Of a DNA stretch of 64,000 bases, positions 41,436 to 51,807 are shown one piece after another. Location: contig NZ_JALPVL010000008.1 in NCBI RefSeq assembly GCF_023544465.1, positions 1 through 64,000 of the forward strand. Reading direction: 5' to 3'. The notes beneath the pieces were generated by a model. It saw nothing but the letters and a program-made list of their open reading frames with translations, made no database searches and was not told where the DNA came from. Within the stretch, counting starts at the first letter, position 1. Each line of letters begins with the position of its first letter. The translations under genes were made by a program, and so were the position numbers. Source of the stretch: Paractinoplanes maris. Its GTDB lineage: Bacteria > Actinomycetota > Actinomycetes > Mycobacteriales > Micromonosporaceae.

Positions 41436-42466
41436 CGCCGATGATCGAGATCGCCGCTCTGTGGAAGGTGTTCGGACCCCGGGCCGACCGCGTCGTCGGC
41501 ACACCGCTGGCCGATCTGCCCCGGGCCGAGCTGCGGGCCCGCACGGGCTGTCTGGCCGCTGTCCGCGACGTCAGCTTCGACGTGCGCCCGGGTGAGGTCT
41601 TCGTGGTGATGGGCCTGTCCGGCAGCGGCAAGTCGACGCTGGTCCGCTGTCTGACCCGGCTGATCGAGCCGACCAGCGGCGACATCAGCATCGGCGGCGA
41701 GAGCGTGCGCGCGATGAACCCGAAGCGGCTGCGCGAGCTGCGCCGGCGCCAGGTCGCGATGGTGTTCCAGCACTTCGGGTTGCTGCCGCACCGGTCGGTG
41801 CTGGACAACGTGGCGTACGGCTTGGAGATCCAGGGCCGGTCGCGGGCCGAGCGGCACCGCCGCGCGGCCGAGACCCTGGCGCTGGTCGGCCTCCAGGAGC
41901 ACGAGCACCAGTACCCGGATCAGCTCTCCGGCGGCATGCAGCAGCGGGTCGGCCTGGCCCGGGCGCTGGCCACCGACCCCGAGGTCCTGCTGTTCGACGA
42001 GCCGTTCAGCGCGCTCGACCCGCTGATCCGGCGTGACATGCAGGACGAGGTGCGGCGCCTGCACGCCGAGGTCGGCAAGACGCTGGTCTTCATCACTCAC
42101 GACCTGGCCGAGGCGCTGACCCTGGGCGACCGGATAGCCGTGCTCCGCGACGGCGAGCTGGTGCAGGTGGGCACGCCGGAGGATCTGGTCGGCGCGCCGG
42201 CCGACTCCTATGTGGCCGACTTCGTGCGTGATGTGCCCCGCTCGGACGTGCTGACGCTGCGCTGGATCATGCGCGACCCGGCCCCGGGCGAGCTGTGCGA
42301 GGACGAACCCCTGAGCCACCGTACGGTCATCCGCGACGCCGTCCATCGGGTGCTGCGCGCCGAGCGCCCGATCGCGGTGGTCGACGGCACCGAGAGGCTC
42401 GGTGTGATCGACGCCGACCAGCTGCTGCCCGCGCTGATCAGCCACCACCGCCAGGTGCCGGTATGA
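41432..42466 (+). CDS. Glycine betaine/proline-type ABC transporter ATP-binding protein
   Basis: The 344-residue ATPase has Walker [10 protein letters not shown] (61-69), Q-loop FQHFG, signature LSGGMQQR (165-172) and Walker [12 protein letters not shown]. The roughly 40-residue insertion before Walker A ([15 protein letters not shown] context) is typical of the ProV/OpuAA branch. A short C-terminal region from about 250 takes the place of the CBS domains. ATG at 41432 overlaps the upstream GMC stop by four bases, and the permease starts 20 bases after. It powers uptake of betaine-like osmolytes. Confidence 0.93.
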   Translation: MTPMIEIAALWKVFGPRADRVVGTPLADLPRAELRARTGCLAAVRDVSFDVRPGEVFVVMGLSGSGKSTLVRCLTRLIEPTSGDISIGGESVRAMNPKRLRELRRRQVAMVFQHFGLLPHRSVLDNVAYGLEIQGRSRAERHRRAAETLALVGLQEHEHQYPDQLSGGMQQRVGLARALATDPEVLLFDEPFSALDPLIRRDMQDEVRRLHAEVGKTLVFITHDLAEALTLGDRIAVLRDGELVQVGTPEDLVGAPADSYVADFVRDVPRSDVLTLRWIMRDPAPGELCEDEPLSHRTVIRDAVHRVLRAERPIAVVDGTERLGVIDADQLLPALISHHRQVPV

Positions 42467-42485
42467 GAAGCGGGGGATCCGGGGC

Positions 42486-44447
42486 ATGACGGCGACCGTC
42501 CCGCCGCCTCCGGTGCTGCAACCGGGCGGGCGCGTGCTCGGAACCGCGCTCGACCCGCCCGCGCCGAGCCGGCGCGGGCGCGTACGAAGCCGTACGGTGG
42601 CCGCGGTTCTGCTGGTCCTGACGGTGGCCGCCTATCTGCTCTTCCGGACGGACGGGGCGGCCGACAGCAGCGACGCCGCGTCGTTCCGGTTCTTCGACAG
42701 CGTGCGCGACTGGGTGGATGCCAACCGCGACACCAGCCCGTTCTTCCTGTACGGCTTCAACTACGTGCGGCTGGGTGTGCGGCTGCTGGTCGACACGGTG
42801 CACGGCGCGCTGACCGGGCTCGGCTTCGCGGGCCTGGTCGCGGCGGTGACGGCGATCGGCGCGGTGCTGGCCGGGTGGCGCACGGGGTTGCTCGCGCTGG
42901 GCGGGTTTCTCGCCTTCGGCGTGCTCGGCCTGTGGGAGGAGAGCGTCGACACGCTCGTGCTGACGCTTTCCGCGGTGCTGCTGTCGGTGCTGATCGGGGT
43001 GCCGCTGGGGATTCTGGCGGCCCGGGTGCGCTGGGTCGGGGCGACGCTGCGGCCGGTGCTCGACGTCATGCAGATCATGCCGACCTTCGCCTATCTGGCG
43101 CCGATGACGCTGCTCTTCCTCATCGGTGAGCCGGCCGCGGTGATCGCCACGATGATCTATGCCGTGCCGGCCACCATCCGGATCACCGCGCTCGGCATCA
43201 GCGAGGTGCCGCCGACCGCGGTCGAGGCGGCCACGGCACTCGGCTCGACCCGGTGGCAGCTGCTCGGCAAGGTACGGCTGCCGATGGCCCGGACGACGAT
43301 CGCCCTCGCGGTCAACCAGACGATCATGCTGGCGTTGTCGATGGTGGTCATCACCGCGCTGATCGACGCGCCCGGCCTGGGGCAGAACATCGTCAACGCG
43401 CTGCAGCGGGTGAACGTCGGCGCGGCCTTCGACGCCGGGGTGGCCATCGTGATCCTGGCCGTGGTGCTCGACCGGATCACCACCGGCGCCGCCCGCCGGA
43501 CGCGGCTCCATCGCCCGGCCCGGCAGCGCCGGACGAGGTGGATCGTCGCCGGAGCGGCCCTGGCCGGTGTCGTGCTGATCGCGCTAGTGCCGGTGCGGGA
43601 GACCGATCTCCCGGCGTACTCCTTCGCGGCGCCGGTCAACGATCTCGTCGGCTGGATCGAACTGCACTGGTACGACGTCACCGAGGGCCTCAAGAACGGC
43701 ATCAGCGCGGGCGTGCTCGACCCGCTCGAGACGGTGCTGGTGACGACGCCGTGGTGGCTCTTCGTGGCCGCCGTGGCCGCCTTCGGCACGCTGATCAGCG
43801 GCTGGCGGGCCGCCCTGATCGCCGCCCTGGCCGCGGCCGGCCCGGCCGCCCTGGGCCTCTGGCAGCACTCGATGCAGACGCTGGCCACGGTGCTGGTCGC
43901 GATCGTCATCACGATGGCCATCGGCGTGGCGATCGGGGTCTTCTGCGCCCGCCACGACCGGCTGGCCACCGGCATCCGGCCGCTGCTGGACGCGGCTCAG
44001 ACCATGCCGTCCTTCGTGTACCTGTTGCCGGCCGTCGCGCTCTTCGGCGCGAGCCGGTTCACCGCGATCGTGGCCGCGGTCATCTTCGCCGTCCCGCCCG
44101 TCGTGCGCCTGGTCGAGCGGGGGCTGCGCGACGTGCCACCGACCGTGGTCGAGGCCGCGCTCTCGGCCGGGTCGACCCCACGGCAACTGCTCTGGAAGGT
44201 GCAGCTGCCGATGGCTCGCGGCGGCCTGCTGCTCGCGGCCAACCAGGGGATCGTGATGGTCCTGGCCATGGTGGTGGTGGGCGGCCTGGTCGGTGCGGGC
44301 GCCCTCGGATACGACGTCGTGGCCGGTTTCTCCCAGCGCGAGCTCTTCGGCCAGGGCCTGGCTGCCGGCCTGGCCATCGTGTTGCTCGGCATCCTGCTCG
44401 ACCGCCTGACCCAGGGCTTCCACCACTCGAAGCGACCCCGCGGATGA
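42486..44447 (+). CDS. Fused double permease of the betaine ABC transporter
   Basis: The 653-residue membrane protein holds two ProW-like permease units in one chain, about residues 30-335 and 350-650. Each has an EAA-type loop: EAATALGSTRWQLLGKVRLP in the first and EAALSAGSTPRQLLWKVQLP in the second. Canonical ProW/OpuAB have a single unit and form a homodimer. Here both halves are covalently joined. It lies between the ATPase and binding-protein genes. Confidence 0.92.
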   Translation: MTATVPPPPVLQPGGRVLGTALDPPAPSRRGRVRSRTVAAVLLVLTVAAYLLFRTDGAADSSDAASFRFFDSVRDWVDANRDTSPFFLYGFNYVRLGVRLLVDTVHGALTGLGFAGLVAAVTAIGAVLAGWRTGLLALGGFLAFGVLGLWEESVDTLVLTLSAVLLSVLIGVPLGILAARVRWVGATLRPVLDVMQIMPTFAYLAPMTLLFLIGEPAAVIATMIYAVPATIRITALGISEVPPTAVEAATALGSTRWQLLGKVRLPMARTTIALAVNQTIMLALSMVVITALIDAPGLGQNIVNALQRVNVGAAFDAGVAIVILAVVLDRITTGAARRTRLHRPARQRRTRWIVAGAALAGVVLIALVPVRETDLPAYSFAAPVNDLVGWIELHWYDVTEGLKNGISAGVLDPLETVLVTTPWWLFVAAVAAFGTLISGWRAALIAALAAAGPAALGLWQHSMQTLATVLVAIVITMAIGVAIGVFCARHDRLATGIRPLLDAAQTMPSFVYLLPAVALFGASRFTAIVAAVIFAVPPVVRLVERGLRDVPPTVVEAALSAGSTPRQLLWKVQLPMARGGLLLAANQGIVMVLAMVVVGGLVGAGALGYDVVAGFSQRELFGQGLAAGLAIVLLGILLDRLTQGFHHSKRPRG

Positions 44448-44470
44448 GACGACTCGAAGGGACCTCATAG

Positions 44471-45427
44471 ATGAGATCGATCCGAACGGCCGCCGCGGTG
44501 GCCCTGATAGCGACTCTGACCGCCTGCGGCGGCGCGACCTCGGGCGCCGGGGAGGACAAGCCCAGCGCCGGCGCCAAGGGCACGGTGAACCTGGCGATCA
44601 ACCCGTGGGTCGGGTACGAGGCGAACGCCGCGGTCATCGCCCACCTGCTGGAGAAGAAGATGGGTTACACCGTCGAGAAGAAGGAGCTCAAGGAGGAGAT
44701 CGCCTGGCAGGGCTTCGAGACCGGCGAGGTCGACACGATCGTCGAGAACTGGGGGCACCCGGATCTCAAGAAGACCTACATCGAGGACAAGAAGGTCGCC
44801 GTCGACGTCGGCCCGACCGGCAACCAGGGCGTGATCGGCTGGTACGTGCCGCAGTGGATGGCCGACAAATACCCGGACATCACGGACTGGAAGAACCTCA
44901 ACAAGTACGCCGATCTCTTCAAGACCTCGGAGTCCAAGGGCAAGGGGCAGTTCCTGGCCGGCGACCCGTCCTTCGTCACCAACGACGAGGCCCTGGTCAG
45001 CAACCTGAAGCTGAACTACACCGTCGTCTACTCGGGCAGCGAGGCGGCGATCATCAAGGCCGCCCAGCAGGCCTCGGCGCAGAAGAAGCCGCTGCTCTTC
45101 TACTTCTACGAGCCGCAGTGGCTGTTCGCCAAGGAGAAATACGTCCGGGTGAAGCTGCCCGAGTACAAGGAGGGTTGCGACGCCGACCTGAAGAAGGTCG
45201 CCTGCGACTATCCCGACTACGTGCTCGACAAGATCGCCAGCAAGAAGTTCGCCGACGGCAACAGCACCGCCTATCAGCTCGTGAAGAACTTCACGTGGAC
45301 CAACGACGACCAGAACCTCGTCTCGGACTACATCACCAACCAGGGCATGTCGGATGAGAAGGCGGCCGAGAAGTGGGTGAACGAGCACGAGGCCACCTGG
45401 AAGCCGTGGATCCCGGCCGGTAGCTGA
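44471..45427 (+). CDS. Betaine-type substrate-binding lipoprotein
   Basis: The 318-residue protein has a lipoprotein signal peptide with lipobox LTAC (Cys19). An OpuAC/ProX-type binding domain follows, with AINPWVGYEANAAVIAHLLE near the N-terminus. The aromatic residues that form betaine cages are plentiful (IAWQGF, VENWGHPD, FYFYEPQW). It captures a quaternary ammonium compound outside the membrane and hands it to the fused permease encoded 23 bases upstream. ATG at 44471 is followed three bases after its own stop region by the dimethylglycine oxidase start at 45431. Confidence 0.92.
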   Translation: MRSIRTAAAVALIATLTACGGATSGAGEDKPSAGAKGTVNLAINPWVGYEANAAVIAHLLEKKMGYTVEKKELKEEIAWQGFETGEVDTIVENWGHPDLKKTYIEDKKVAVDVGPTGNQGVIGWYVPQWMADKYPDITDWKNLNKYADLFKTSESKGKGQFLAGDPSFVTNDEALVSNLKLNYTVVYSGSEAAIIKAAQQASAQKKPLLFYFYEPQWLFAKEKYVRVKLPEYKEGCDADLKKVACDYPDYVLDKIASKKFADGNSTAYQLVKNFTWTNDDQNLVSDYITNQGMSDEKAAEKWVNEHEATWKPWIPAGS

Positions 45428-45430
45428 CCC

Positions 45431-47785
45431 ATGGGACCGAAGGTCGTGATCATCGGCGCGGGCGTGGTCGGCTGCGCCCTCGCCGATGAGCTCACCCTGC
45501 GCGGCTGGACCGACGTGACCGTGCTCGAGCAGGGGCCGCTCTTCGTGACCGGCGGGTCGAGCTCGCACGCGCCCGGGCTGGTCTTCCAGACGAACCCGTC
45601 GCGGACCATGGCCCGGCTGGCCCGGTACACGGTCGAGAAGCTGACCGGGCTCGACTGCTTCCGTCAGGTCGGCAGCCTCGAGGTGGCGACCACGCCGGAA
45701 CGCCTGCGCGAGCTGCACCGCCGCTTCGGGTTCGGCCAGTCGTGGGGGATCGGCTCCCAGGTGATCGACCCGGTCGCCTGCGCCGAACTGTTCCCCCTGC
45801 TCGACCAGGATCGAATCCTGGGCGGCCTGCACGTGCCGGCCGACGGGCTGGCCTCGGCGGTCAAGGCCGGTGAGGCGCAGGCGGCCCGGGCGCGGGAACG
45901 AGGCGCCCGGTTCATCGGGCACAGCCGCGTCACCGGCATCATCGGCGGCGCGCGGGTGAAGGGCGTTCGCACCGCCGGCACGACCTACGACGCGGACATC
46001 GTCGTGAGCTGTGCCGGGTTCTGGGGACCGAGGATCGGTGAGCTGGCCGGCGTCACGATCCCGCTGCTGCCGATGGCCCACCAGTACGTCCGGACGAGCG
46101 AGGTGGGGGCGGCCGACACCATGCCGATCCTGCGCCACCAGGATCGCGATCTGTATTTCCGGGCCCACGGTGCCGCCCTGGGCATCGGCTCCTATCTGCA
46201 CGAGCCGATGCCGGTGAGCCTGGACGAGCTGTCGAGTGGTGAGCACCCGTCGATGCTCCCGTTCACCCCCGGCACTTTCGCCGAGTCGTGGGCGGCCGCC
46301 GCCGACCTTCTGCCCGTGGTCCGCGAGGCCGGGCGGGCGGACGGCTTCAACGGCGTCTTCTCGTTCACCGCCGACGGCTTCCCGCTGCTCGGCGAGGCCG
46401 CCGAGCTGCCCGGATTCTGGACGGCCGAGGCGATCTGGGTGACCCACTCGGCCGGCGCCGCCCGCGAGGTCGCCGAGTGGCTGGTCACTGGCCGCCCGAG
46501 CCTCGACCTGCACGAGTGCGACCTCAACCGCTTCGACGAGACCCAGCTGGCTCCGGCCTACGTCGAGGAACGGTCGATCCGTAGCTTCGTCGAGGTCTAC
46601 GACATCGTCCATCCGCTCGACCCGCCCAGCGTCCGCGACGTCCGCACCTCGCCGTTCCACGCCCGGCAGGTCGAGCTGGGCGCGGTGTTCGGCGAGGCCG
46701 CCGGGTGGGAGCGACCCCTCTGGTACGCCGCCAACGCCACCCCGGCCGAGCCGGGACCCCGGGACGAGTGGTCGGCCCGCCACTGGTCCCCGATCGCCGG
46801 GACCGAGGCCCGGCTCACCCGCGAGAATGTCGCGCTCTATGACATGACCCCGCTGACGCGCCTCGCCATCGACGGCCCGGTCGACTTCCTTCAGGGCCTG
46901 ACCAGCAACAACGTCGACAAGCCGGTCGGCTCGGTGACCTACACGATGCTGCTCGACGAGGCCGGCCGCATCCGCAGCGACGTCACCGTGGCCCGGCTTG
47001 GCGACCAGCGGTTCCAGGTCGGCGTCAACGGCCCCCTGGACCTGCACTGGCTGCGCCGGCATGCTCCCCACGGCGTGCGGATCCGGGACATCACCGGCGC
47101 CACCGGCGGCCTGGGGGTCTGGGGTCCGCGGGCCCGCGACCTGGTCGCTCCGCTCACCGACATCGACGTCTCGCGCGACGCCTTCCGCTACTTCCAGGCC
47201 CGCGAGGGCTACCTGGGCACGGTCCCGGTCACCATGCTCCGGCTCTCCTACGTCGGCGAGCTGGGCTGGGAGATCTACACGCGGGCCGACTGCGGCCTCA
47301 AGCTGTGGGACACCCTGTGGTCGGCCGGTCAGGAGCTCGGCATCATCGCCGCCGGGCGGGCCGCCTTCACGAGCCTGCGCCTGGAGAAGGGCTACCGGCT
47401 GTGGGGCACCGACATGACCGCGGAGGACACCCCGTACGAGGCCGGGGTTGGTTTTGCCGTGCGCCGCGACGCCGGTGACTTCCTCGGGAGGGCCGCGCTC
47501 GACGATCGGGAACCCGGGCGGCTGCTCACCTGCCTGCTGCTGGACGACGCCGGTCGGGTGCCGATGGGCCGCGAGCCGGTGTACGACGGGGACAGACCGG
47601 TCGGGTTCGTGACCAGCGCGGCCTTCGGCCACACCATAGAAGCGCCGATCGCGTACGCCTGGCTCCCGGCCGCCCTGGCCGGGCCCGGCACCCGGCTCTC
47701 GATCGGGTATTTCGACCACCGGCTGGGCGCCACCGTCGCCGCCGAGCCGCTCTTCGACCCCAAGCACGAACGGCTGCGCGCCTGA
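45431..47785 (+). CDS. Dimethylglycine oxidase/dehydrogenase-type FAD and folate enzyme
   Basis: The 784-residue two-domain enzyme has an N-terminal DAO-type FAD domain with VVIIGAGVVGCALADEL and the His of SSSHAPGL that carries FAD covalently in this family. A FAO_M-type middle follows. A C-terminal GcvT/aminomethyltransferase domain (about 420-784) has LTRENVALYDMT, LRLSYVGELGWE and RLEKGYRLWGTD. It oxidatively demethylates dimethylglycine to sarcosine and passes the methylene group to tetrahydrofolate. Length is close to the 830 residues of the Arthrobacter enzyme. It is the second step of betaine breakdown in this locus. Confidence 0.9.
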   Translation: MGPKVVIIGAGVVGCALADELTLRGWTDVTVLEQGPLFVTGGSSSHAPGLVFQTNPSRTMARLARYTVEKLTGLDCFRQVGSLEVATTPERLRELHRRFGFGQSWGIGSQVIDPVACAELFPLLDQDRILGGLHVPADGLASAVKAGEAQAARARERGARFIGHSRVTGIIGGARVKGVRTAGTTYDADIVVSCAGFWGPRIGELAGVTIPLLPMAHQYVRTSEVGAADTMPILRHQDRDLYFRAHGAALGIGSYLHEPMPVSLDELSSGEHPSMLPFTPGTFAESWAAAADLLPVVREAGRADGFNGVFSFTADGFPLLGEAAELPGFWTAEAIWVTHSAGAAREVAEWLVTGRPSLDLHECDLNRFDETQLAPAYVEERSIRSFVEVYDIVHPLDPPSVRDVRTSPFHARQVELGAVFGEAAGWERPLWYAANATPAEPGPRDEWSARHWSPIAGTEARLTRENVALYDMTPLTRLAIDGPVDFLQGLTSNNVDKPVGSVTYTMLLDEAGRIRSDVTVARLGDQRFQVGVNGPLDLHWLRRHAPHGVRIRDITGATGGLGVWGPRARDLVAPLTDIDVSRDAFRYFQAREGYLGTVPVTMLRLSYVGELGWEIYTRADCGLKLWDTLWSAGQELGIIAAGRAAFTSLRLEKGYRLWGTDMTAEDTPYEAGVGFAVRRDAGDFLGRAALDDREPGRLLTCLLLDDAGRVPMGREPVYDGDRPVGFVTSAAFGHTIEAPIAYAWLPAALAGPGTRLSIGYFDHRLGATVAAEPLFDPKHERLRA

Positions 47786-47803
47786 CCCACCCTGGAGGCA
47801 CCC

Positions 47804-48940
47804 TTGTCGGCGTATGACGTGATCGTTGTCGGTCTCGGCGGCATGGGCAGTGCCGCCGCCCTGCAGCTCGCCGCCCGCGGACAGCGGGTCCTCGGTCTGG
47901 AGAAGTACGGCCCGGCGCACGACCGGGGGGCCAGCCACGGCGGCTCCCGGGTCACCCGGCAGTCCTACTTCGAGGGCCCGGAGTACGTGCCGCTGCTGCT
48001 GCGCGCCTACGACCTGTTCGACCAGCTCGCCACCGACTCGGGGCGGGACGTGATCACGCTGACCGGTGGCGTGATGATCGGCCGTCCGGAGAGCCGGACG
48101 GTCGCCGGCAGCCGGGCCAGCGCCGAGCAGTGGGGTCTCGAGCACGAGATCCTCGACGCCCGGGAGCTGCGCCGCCGGTATCCGACGTTCGCTCCGCAGC
48201 CCGACGAGGTCGCGCTCTTCGAGGCCAAGGCGGGCTTCGTCCGGCCCGAGGCGACCGTCGCGGCCAACCTCCAGCTCGCCACGAAACACGGCGCCGACCT
48301 GCGCTTCGACGAGCCGATGAGCAGCTGGGAGCCGGCCGGCGACGGGGTCCGGGTGACCACCGGCCGGGGCCACTACACCGCCGGGCAGCTGGTGATCACG
48401 CCCGGGCCGTGGGCCCCCGAGCTGCTCGCCGACCTGGGCATCGAGTTCCGGATCGAGCGCCAGGTGCAGCACTGGTATCAGCCCCGGGGCGGGGTCGAGC
48501 CGTACTTGCCGGACCGGCACCCCATCTATGTCTGGGAGGATGCCGACGGCGGCCAGATCTACGGCTTCCCGGCGGTCGACGGTCCCGCCGGGGGCGCCAA
48601 GATCGCCTTCTTCCGCCGCGGCACACCCACCACGCCGGACACCCTCGACACCGAGGTGCACGACGACGAGGTGGCCGAGATGATGGCCTACGCCGGGCAA
48701 CGGCTGCCCGACCTGCCCGGGCGGTTCCTGCGCGGCGAGCCCTGCATGTACAGCACCACACCCGACGAGCACTTCGTCATCGCCCGTCACCCCGCGCACG
48801 AGTCGGTGACCGTGGCCTGCGGTTTCTCCGGTCACGGGTTCAAGTTCGTGCCGGTCGTGGGGGAGATCCTGGCCGACCTGGCGACCTGCGGGGCGACCGT
48901 CCACCCGATCGGGCTCTTCGACCCGCGGCGGTTCCGGTGA
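47804..48940 (+). CDS. solA: Monomeric sarcosine oxidase/N-methyl-amino-acid oxidase
   Basis: The 378-residue flavoenzyme has the N-terminal FAD motif [15 protein letters not shown] and the box [20 protein letters not shown] (part: [12 protein letters not shown]). The [12 protein letters not shown] motif contains the Cys that binds FAD covalently in monomeric sarcosine oxidase. TTG at 47804 is chosen because GGAGG precedes it by six bases. It would oxidise sarcosine to glycine, formaldehyde and hydrogen peroxide. N-methyltryptophan oxidases are close relatives; the locus context favours sarcosine. Its stop overlaps the next start (GTGA). Confidence 0.88.
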   Translation: MSAYDVIVVGLGGMGSAAALQLAARGQRVLGLEKYGPAHDRGASHGGSRVTRQSYFEGPEYVPLLLRAYDLFDQLATDSGRDVITLTGGVMIGRPESRTVAGSRASAEQWGLEHEILDARELRRRYPTFAPQPDEVALFEAKAGFVRPEATVAANLQLATKHGADLRFDEPMSSWEPAGDGVRVTTGRGHYTAGQLVITPGPWAPELLADLGIEFRIERQVQHWYQPRGGVEPYLPDRHPIYVWEDADGGQIYGFPAVDGPAGGAKIAFFRRGTPTTPDTLDTEVHDDEVAEMMAYAGQRLPDLPGRFLRGEPCMYSTTPDEHFVIARHPAHESVTVACGFSGHGFKFVPVVGEILADLATCGATVHPIGLFDPRRFR

Positions 48941-50055
48941 CGGCCTCGCTGATCCCGACGCTGGCCGGGAGCTACTACACCGACCCGTCGATCTTCGCGC
49001 GCGAGCAGGAGGCGATCTTCGAGAGCATGTGGTTCTGCGCCGTGCGCGGCGACGACGTCGGGGTGCCCGGGCGATTCCGTACGGTCGAGGTCGGGCGCGA
49101 GAGCGTGCTGGTGACCCGGGCCGCGGACGGCCGGGCGCGGGCCTTCCTCAACGTGTGCCGGCACCGGGGCGCCCGGCTCTGTGTGGAGGAGGCCGGCCAG
49201 GTCAAGCGCACCTTCAAGTGCACCTACCACGCCTGGGCCTACGGTCTCGACGGCACGCTCGTGGCCGCGCCCAACCTGGTCAAGATGCCCGATGTCGACC
49301 GGGTGGAGTACGGCCTGCGTACGGTCCACGTGCGCGAGTGGCTGGGCTACGTCTGGGTGTGCCTGGCCGACGATCCGCCGTCCTTCGAGCAGGAGGTCAT
49401 GGCGGCCTGCGCCGAACGCCTGGGTGACCTCGACGCCATCGACCGCTACGGGCTGGACGGGCTCGAGGTGGGCCGCCGCCTCCGCTACGACGTCGCGGCC
49501 AACTGGAAGCTGATCATCGAGAACTTCATGGAGTGCTACCACTGCTCGACGATCCACCCCGAGCTGGTGCACGTGCTGCCGGAGTTCGCCGGTGGCTACG
49601 CCGCGCAGTACTACGTCGGTCACGGCGCCGAGTTCGGCCGGGACGTGGAGGGGTTCACCGTGGACGGCAGTCCCGGCGTGACCACCATCGGCACGATCGC
49701 CGCCGAGCAGGACCGCCGCTACTACGCGATCACGATCAAGCCCCAGGTGTTTGTCAACCTGGTGCCCGACCACGTGATCGTGCACCGGATGTATCCGGTG
49801 GCCGCGGATCGCACGATCGTCGAGTGCGACTGGCTGTTCCTGCCCGCGGTGGTGGCCTCGGGCGCGGACCTGAGCCGGTCGGTGGAGCTCTTCGACCGGG
49901 TCAACCGCCAGGATTTCGAGGCCTGTGAACGCTGCCAGCCGTCGATGTCCTCCCGGGCGTACGCGCAGGGGGGTGTTCTCGTCCCGAGCGAGCACCACAT
50001 CGGCGCGTTCCATTCGTGGCTAACGGACCGACTGCATCCGATTCGGGATAAATAG
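48937..50055 (+). CDS. Rieske oxygenase, glycine betaine demethylase-like
   Basis: The 372-residue oxygenase alpha subunit has a Rieske [2Fe-2S] site CRH (Cys74, His76) and CTYH (Cys95, His98). The mononuclear iron site is in [14 protein letters not shown] (His202, His207). This layout is shared by GbcA glycine-betaine and stachydrine demethylases and carnitine oxygenase. It would remove the first methyl of betaine to give dimethylglycine. No GbcB-type ferredoxin reductase is in the window, so its electron donor must be encoded elsewhere. GTG 48937 overlaps the sarcosine oxidase stop by four bases. Confidence 0.88.
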   Translation: MTASLIPTLAGSYYTDPSIFAREQEAIFESMWFCAVRGDDVGVPGRFRTVEVGRESVLVTRAADGRARAFLNVCRHRGARLCVEEAGQVKRTFKCTYHAWAYGLDGTLVAAPNLVKMPDVDRVEYGLRTVHVREWLGYVWVCLADDPPSFEQEVMAACAERLGDLDAIDRYGLDGLEVGRRLRYDVAANWKLIIENFMECYHCSTIHPELVHVLPEFAGGYAAQYYVGHGAEFGRDVEGFTVDGSPGVTTIGTIAAEQDRRYYAITIKPQVFVNLVPDHVIVHRMYPVAADRTIVECDWLFLPAVVASGADLSRSVELFDRVNRQDFEACERCQPSMSSRAYAQGGVLVPSEHHIGAFHSWLTDRLHPIRDK

Positions 50056-50127
50056 CATCATCTCGCTCACGCGGTTCTGCGCGCTGCCTTACCTTGGGCC
50101 ACGTCCTAGTGGGGCAAAATATCCGAA

Positions 50128-50916
50128 ATGGAGCGCAGAACTGTGCTTTCCTCACGTTCCTCGAGATTGGCTCGCGGTGGACTCGCCGCCGCCCTGACCC
50201 TCTCGATAGCCGCCGCGGGCGCACCGGCCCGCGCCGCCGACGATCCGCTGATCGACTACCCGACCTTCAAGGGTGCCTCCCAGGCCCTGGACCGCAACGG
50301 CGCGGCCGACCTGATCCTGTCGTCCGGCGACAAGGCCCGGCAGAAGATCCTGCGGCTCACCCCGGGTGGCTACCGCCAGTCCGGCTCGGCCTGGTCGCTC
50401 ACGAAACTCGACGTCACGCGGTCGTTCGAGTCCGAGTTCAAGGTCTACCTGCACCACTTCCGGCCGGGCGCGGACGGCATCGCGTTCGTCGTGCAGACCG
50501 AGGGCCCGCGGGCGCTCGGCGGGTGGGGCGGCGGCCTGGGCTACCGCGGCATCGAGCCCAGCCTGGCCGTCGAGTTCGACACCTACCAGAACTCGTACGA
50601 CCCGAGCCGCAACCACCTCGCGGTCGTGCTGGGCGGCAACCCGGATTACCAGGCGGACACGGCTGAGGCGCCGATCCCGCTGTTCGGCAAGCCGTTCAAC
50701 GCCCGGGTCGTCTACGACGCCGGCGCGTCGCTGCTGCGTGTCTACATCAAGTCGCTGAGCGCCGGGTCGACCGAGCAACTGGTGCTGGAGCACGAGGTGA
50801 ATCTGGCCGGCCATGTCGGCGACACCGAGGCGTGGATCGGCTTCACCGCCTCGACCGGCACGGGCCTGTCGAAGCAGGACATCTACTCCTGGACCGTCCA
50901 CGGTTCCGGGGTCTGA
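50128..50916 (+). CDS. Secreted L-type (legume-like) lectin domain protein
   Basis: The 262-residue protein has a signal peptide ending at APARAAD (about residue 37). One L-type lectin domain follows, with FESEFKVYLHHFRPGADGIAFVVQ (part: GADGIAFVVQ) and SLAVEFDTYQNSYDPSRNHLAVV (part: LAVEFDTYQN). The Asp and Asn residues are those that bind calcium and sugar in this fold. It ends WTVHGSGV without an anchor, so it is released or held by glycan binding. It immediately precedes the exopolysaccharide genes and may bind the polymer they make. Confidence 0.85.
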   Translation: MERRTVLSSRSSRLARGGLAAALTLSIAAAGAPARAADDPLIDYPTFKGASQALDRNGAADLILSSGDKARQKILRLTPGGYRQSGSAWSLTKLDVTRSFESEFKVYLHHFRPGADGIAFVVQTEGPRALGGWGGGLGYRGIEPSLAVEFDTYQNSYDPSRNHLAVVLGGNPDYQADTAEAPIPLFGKPFNARVVYDAGASLLRVYIKSLSAGSTEQLVLEHEVNLAGHVGDTEAWIGFTASTGTGLSKQDIYSWTVHGSGV

Positions 50917-50991
50917 CCAGGTTGTCCGCCGGTGCCCGCCGGGCACCGGCGGCACCTCCCGCACGTCCCCACCGAGTCTTGGAGTGAAGTC

Positions 50992-51807
50992 ATGTCCACG
51001 GTCCCCTACGCTCGCCCCGAGGCCGGAGCGGGAACCGAACTGCCGCCGCCGGTCGTCGTCGGCGCCGGTGAGCCCCTGGTCAGCGTCATCATCCCCGCGC
51101 TCAACGAGGCGCTCAACCTGCCGCACGTGATGGCCGCGCTGCCCGCGGTCGACGAGGTCATCCTGGTCGACGGCGGGTCCACCGACGACACGGTCGACGT
51201 GGCCCGCCGGCTGATGCCGGGCATCCGCGTCGTCCAGCAGAACCGCCGCGGCAAGGGCAACGCGCTGGCCTGCGGCTTCGCCGCCGCCACGGGCGACATC
51301 ATTGTCATGATCGACGCCGACGGGTCGACCGACCCGCGCGAGATCCCGAGTTTCATCGCCGAGCTGCGGTCCGGAGCCGACTTCGCCAAGGGCTCGCGCT
51401 TCGCCGGCACTGGCGGCAGCGCCGACCTCACCCGGCTGCGCCGAGCCGGCAACGGTTGCCTCAACCTGCTGGTCAACGTGCTCTTCGGCACCCGATACAG
51501 CGACCTCTGCTACGGCTACAACGCGTTCTGGGCCAAGCACCTCGACGTCTTCGCCCTGGACAGCACCACCCAGGCCGACGGCCGGCTCTGGGGTGACGGC
51601 TTCGAGATCGAGACGCTGCTGACCCTGCGCGCCGCCCGGGCCCGCCTGCGCATCGTCGAGGTGCCCAGCTACGAGCAGCAGCGCATCCACGGCGAGAGCA
51701 ACCTCAACGCCTTCACCGACGGCCTGCGGGTGCTGCGCACGATCGCGCGCGAGTGGCCGCGACGGGGACGGGCCGCCGCCGTCCCCGCACCGGAGCGGGC
51801 ACGGTGA
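50992..51807 (+). CDS. Family 2 glycosyltransferase (DPM1/dolichol-phosphate-mannose synthase-like)
   Basis: The 271-residue GT-A enzyme has the opening VSVIIPALNEALNLP, the nucleotide-binding VDGGSTDDT, the metal motif DADGSTD, and KGSRFAGTGGSADLTRLR. The C-terminal box CYGYNAFWAKH lies near GFEIETLLTLRAARARLRI (part: GFEIETLLTLRA). There is no membrane anchor. ATG at 50992 is preceded by GGAG. It is first of seven overlapping genes for exopolysaccharide synthesis and may start the repeat unit. Its stop overlaps the next start by four bases. Confidence 0.9.
   Translation: MSTVPYARPEAGAGTELPPPVVVGAGEPLVSVIIPALNEALNLPHVMAALPAVDEVILVDGGSTDDTVDVARRLMPGIRVVQQNRRGKGNALACGFAAATGDIIVMIDADGSTDPREIPSFIAELRSGADFAKGSRFAGTGGSADLTRLRRAGNGCLNLLVNVLFGTRYSDLCYGYNAFWAKHLDVFALDSTTQADGRLWGDGFEIETLLTLRAARARLRIVEVPSYEQQRIHGESNLNAFTDGLRVLRTIAREWPRRGRAAAVPAPERAR

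Noticed and set aside
44465-48904. Open frame of 1479 codons on the minus strand across the betaine genes.
   Set aside because: It mirrors the third-position GC bias of the real plus-strand genes and has no recognisable domain or ribosome site.
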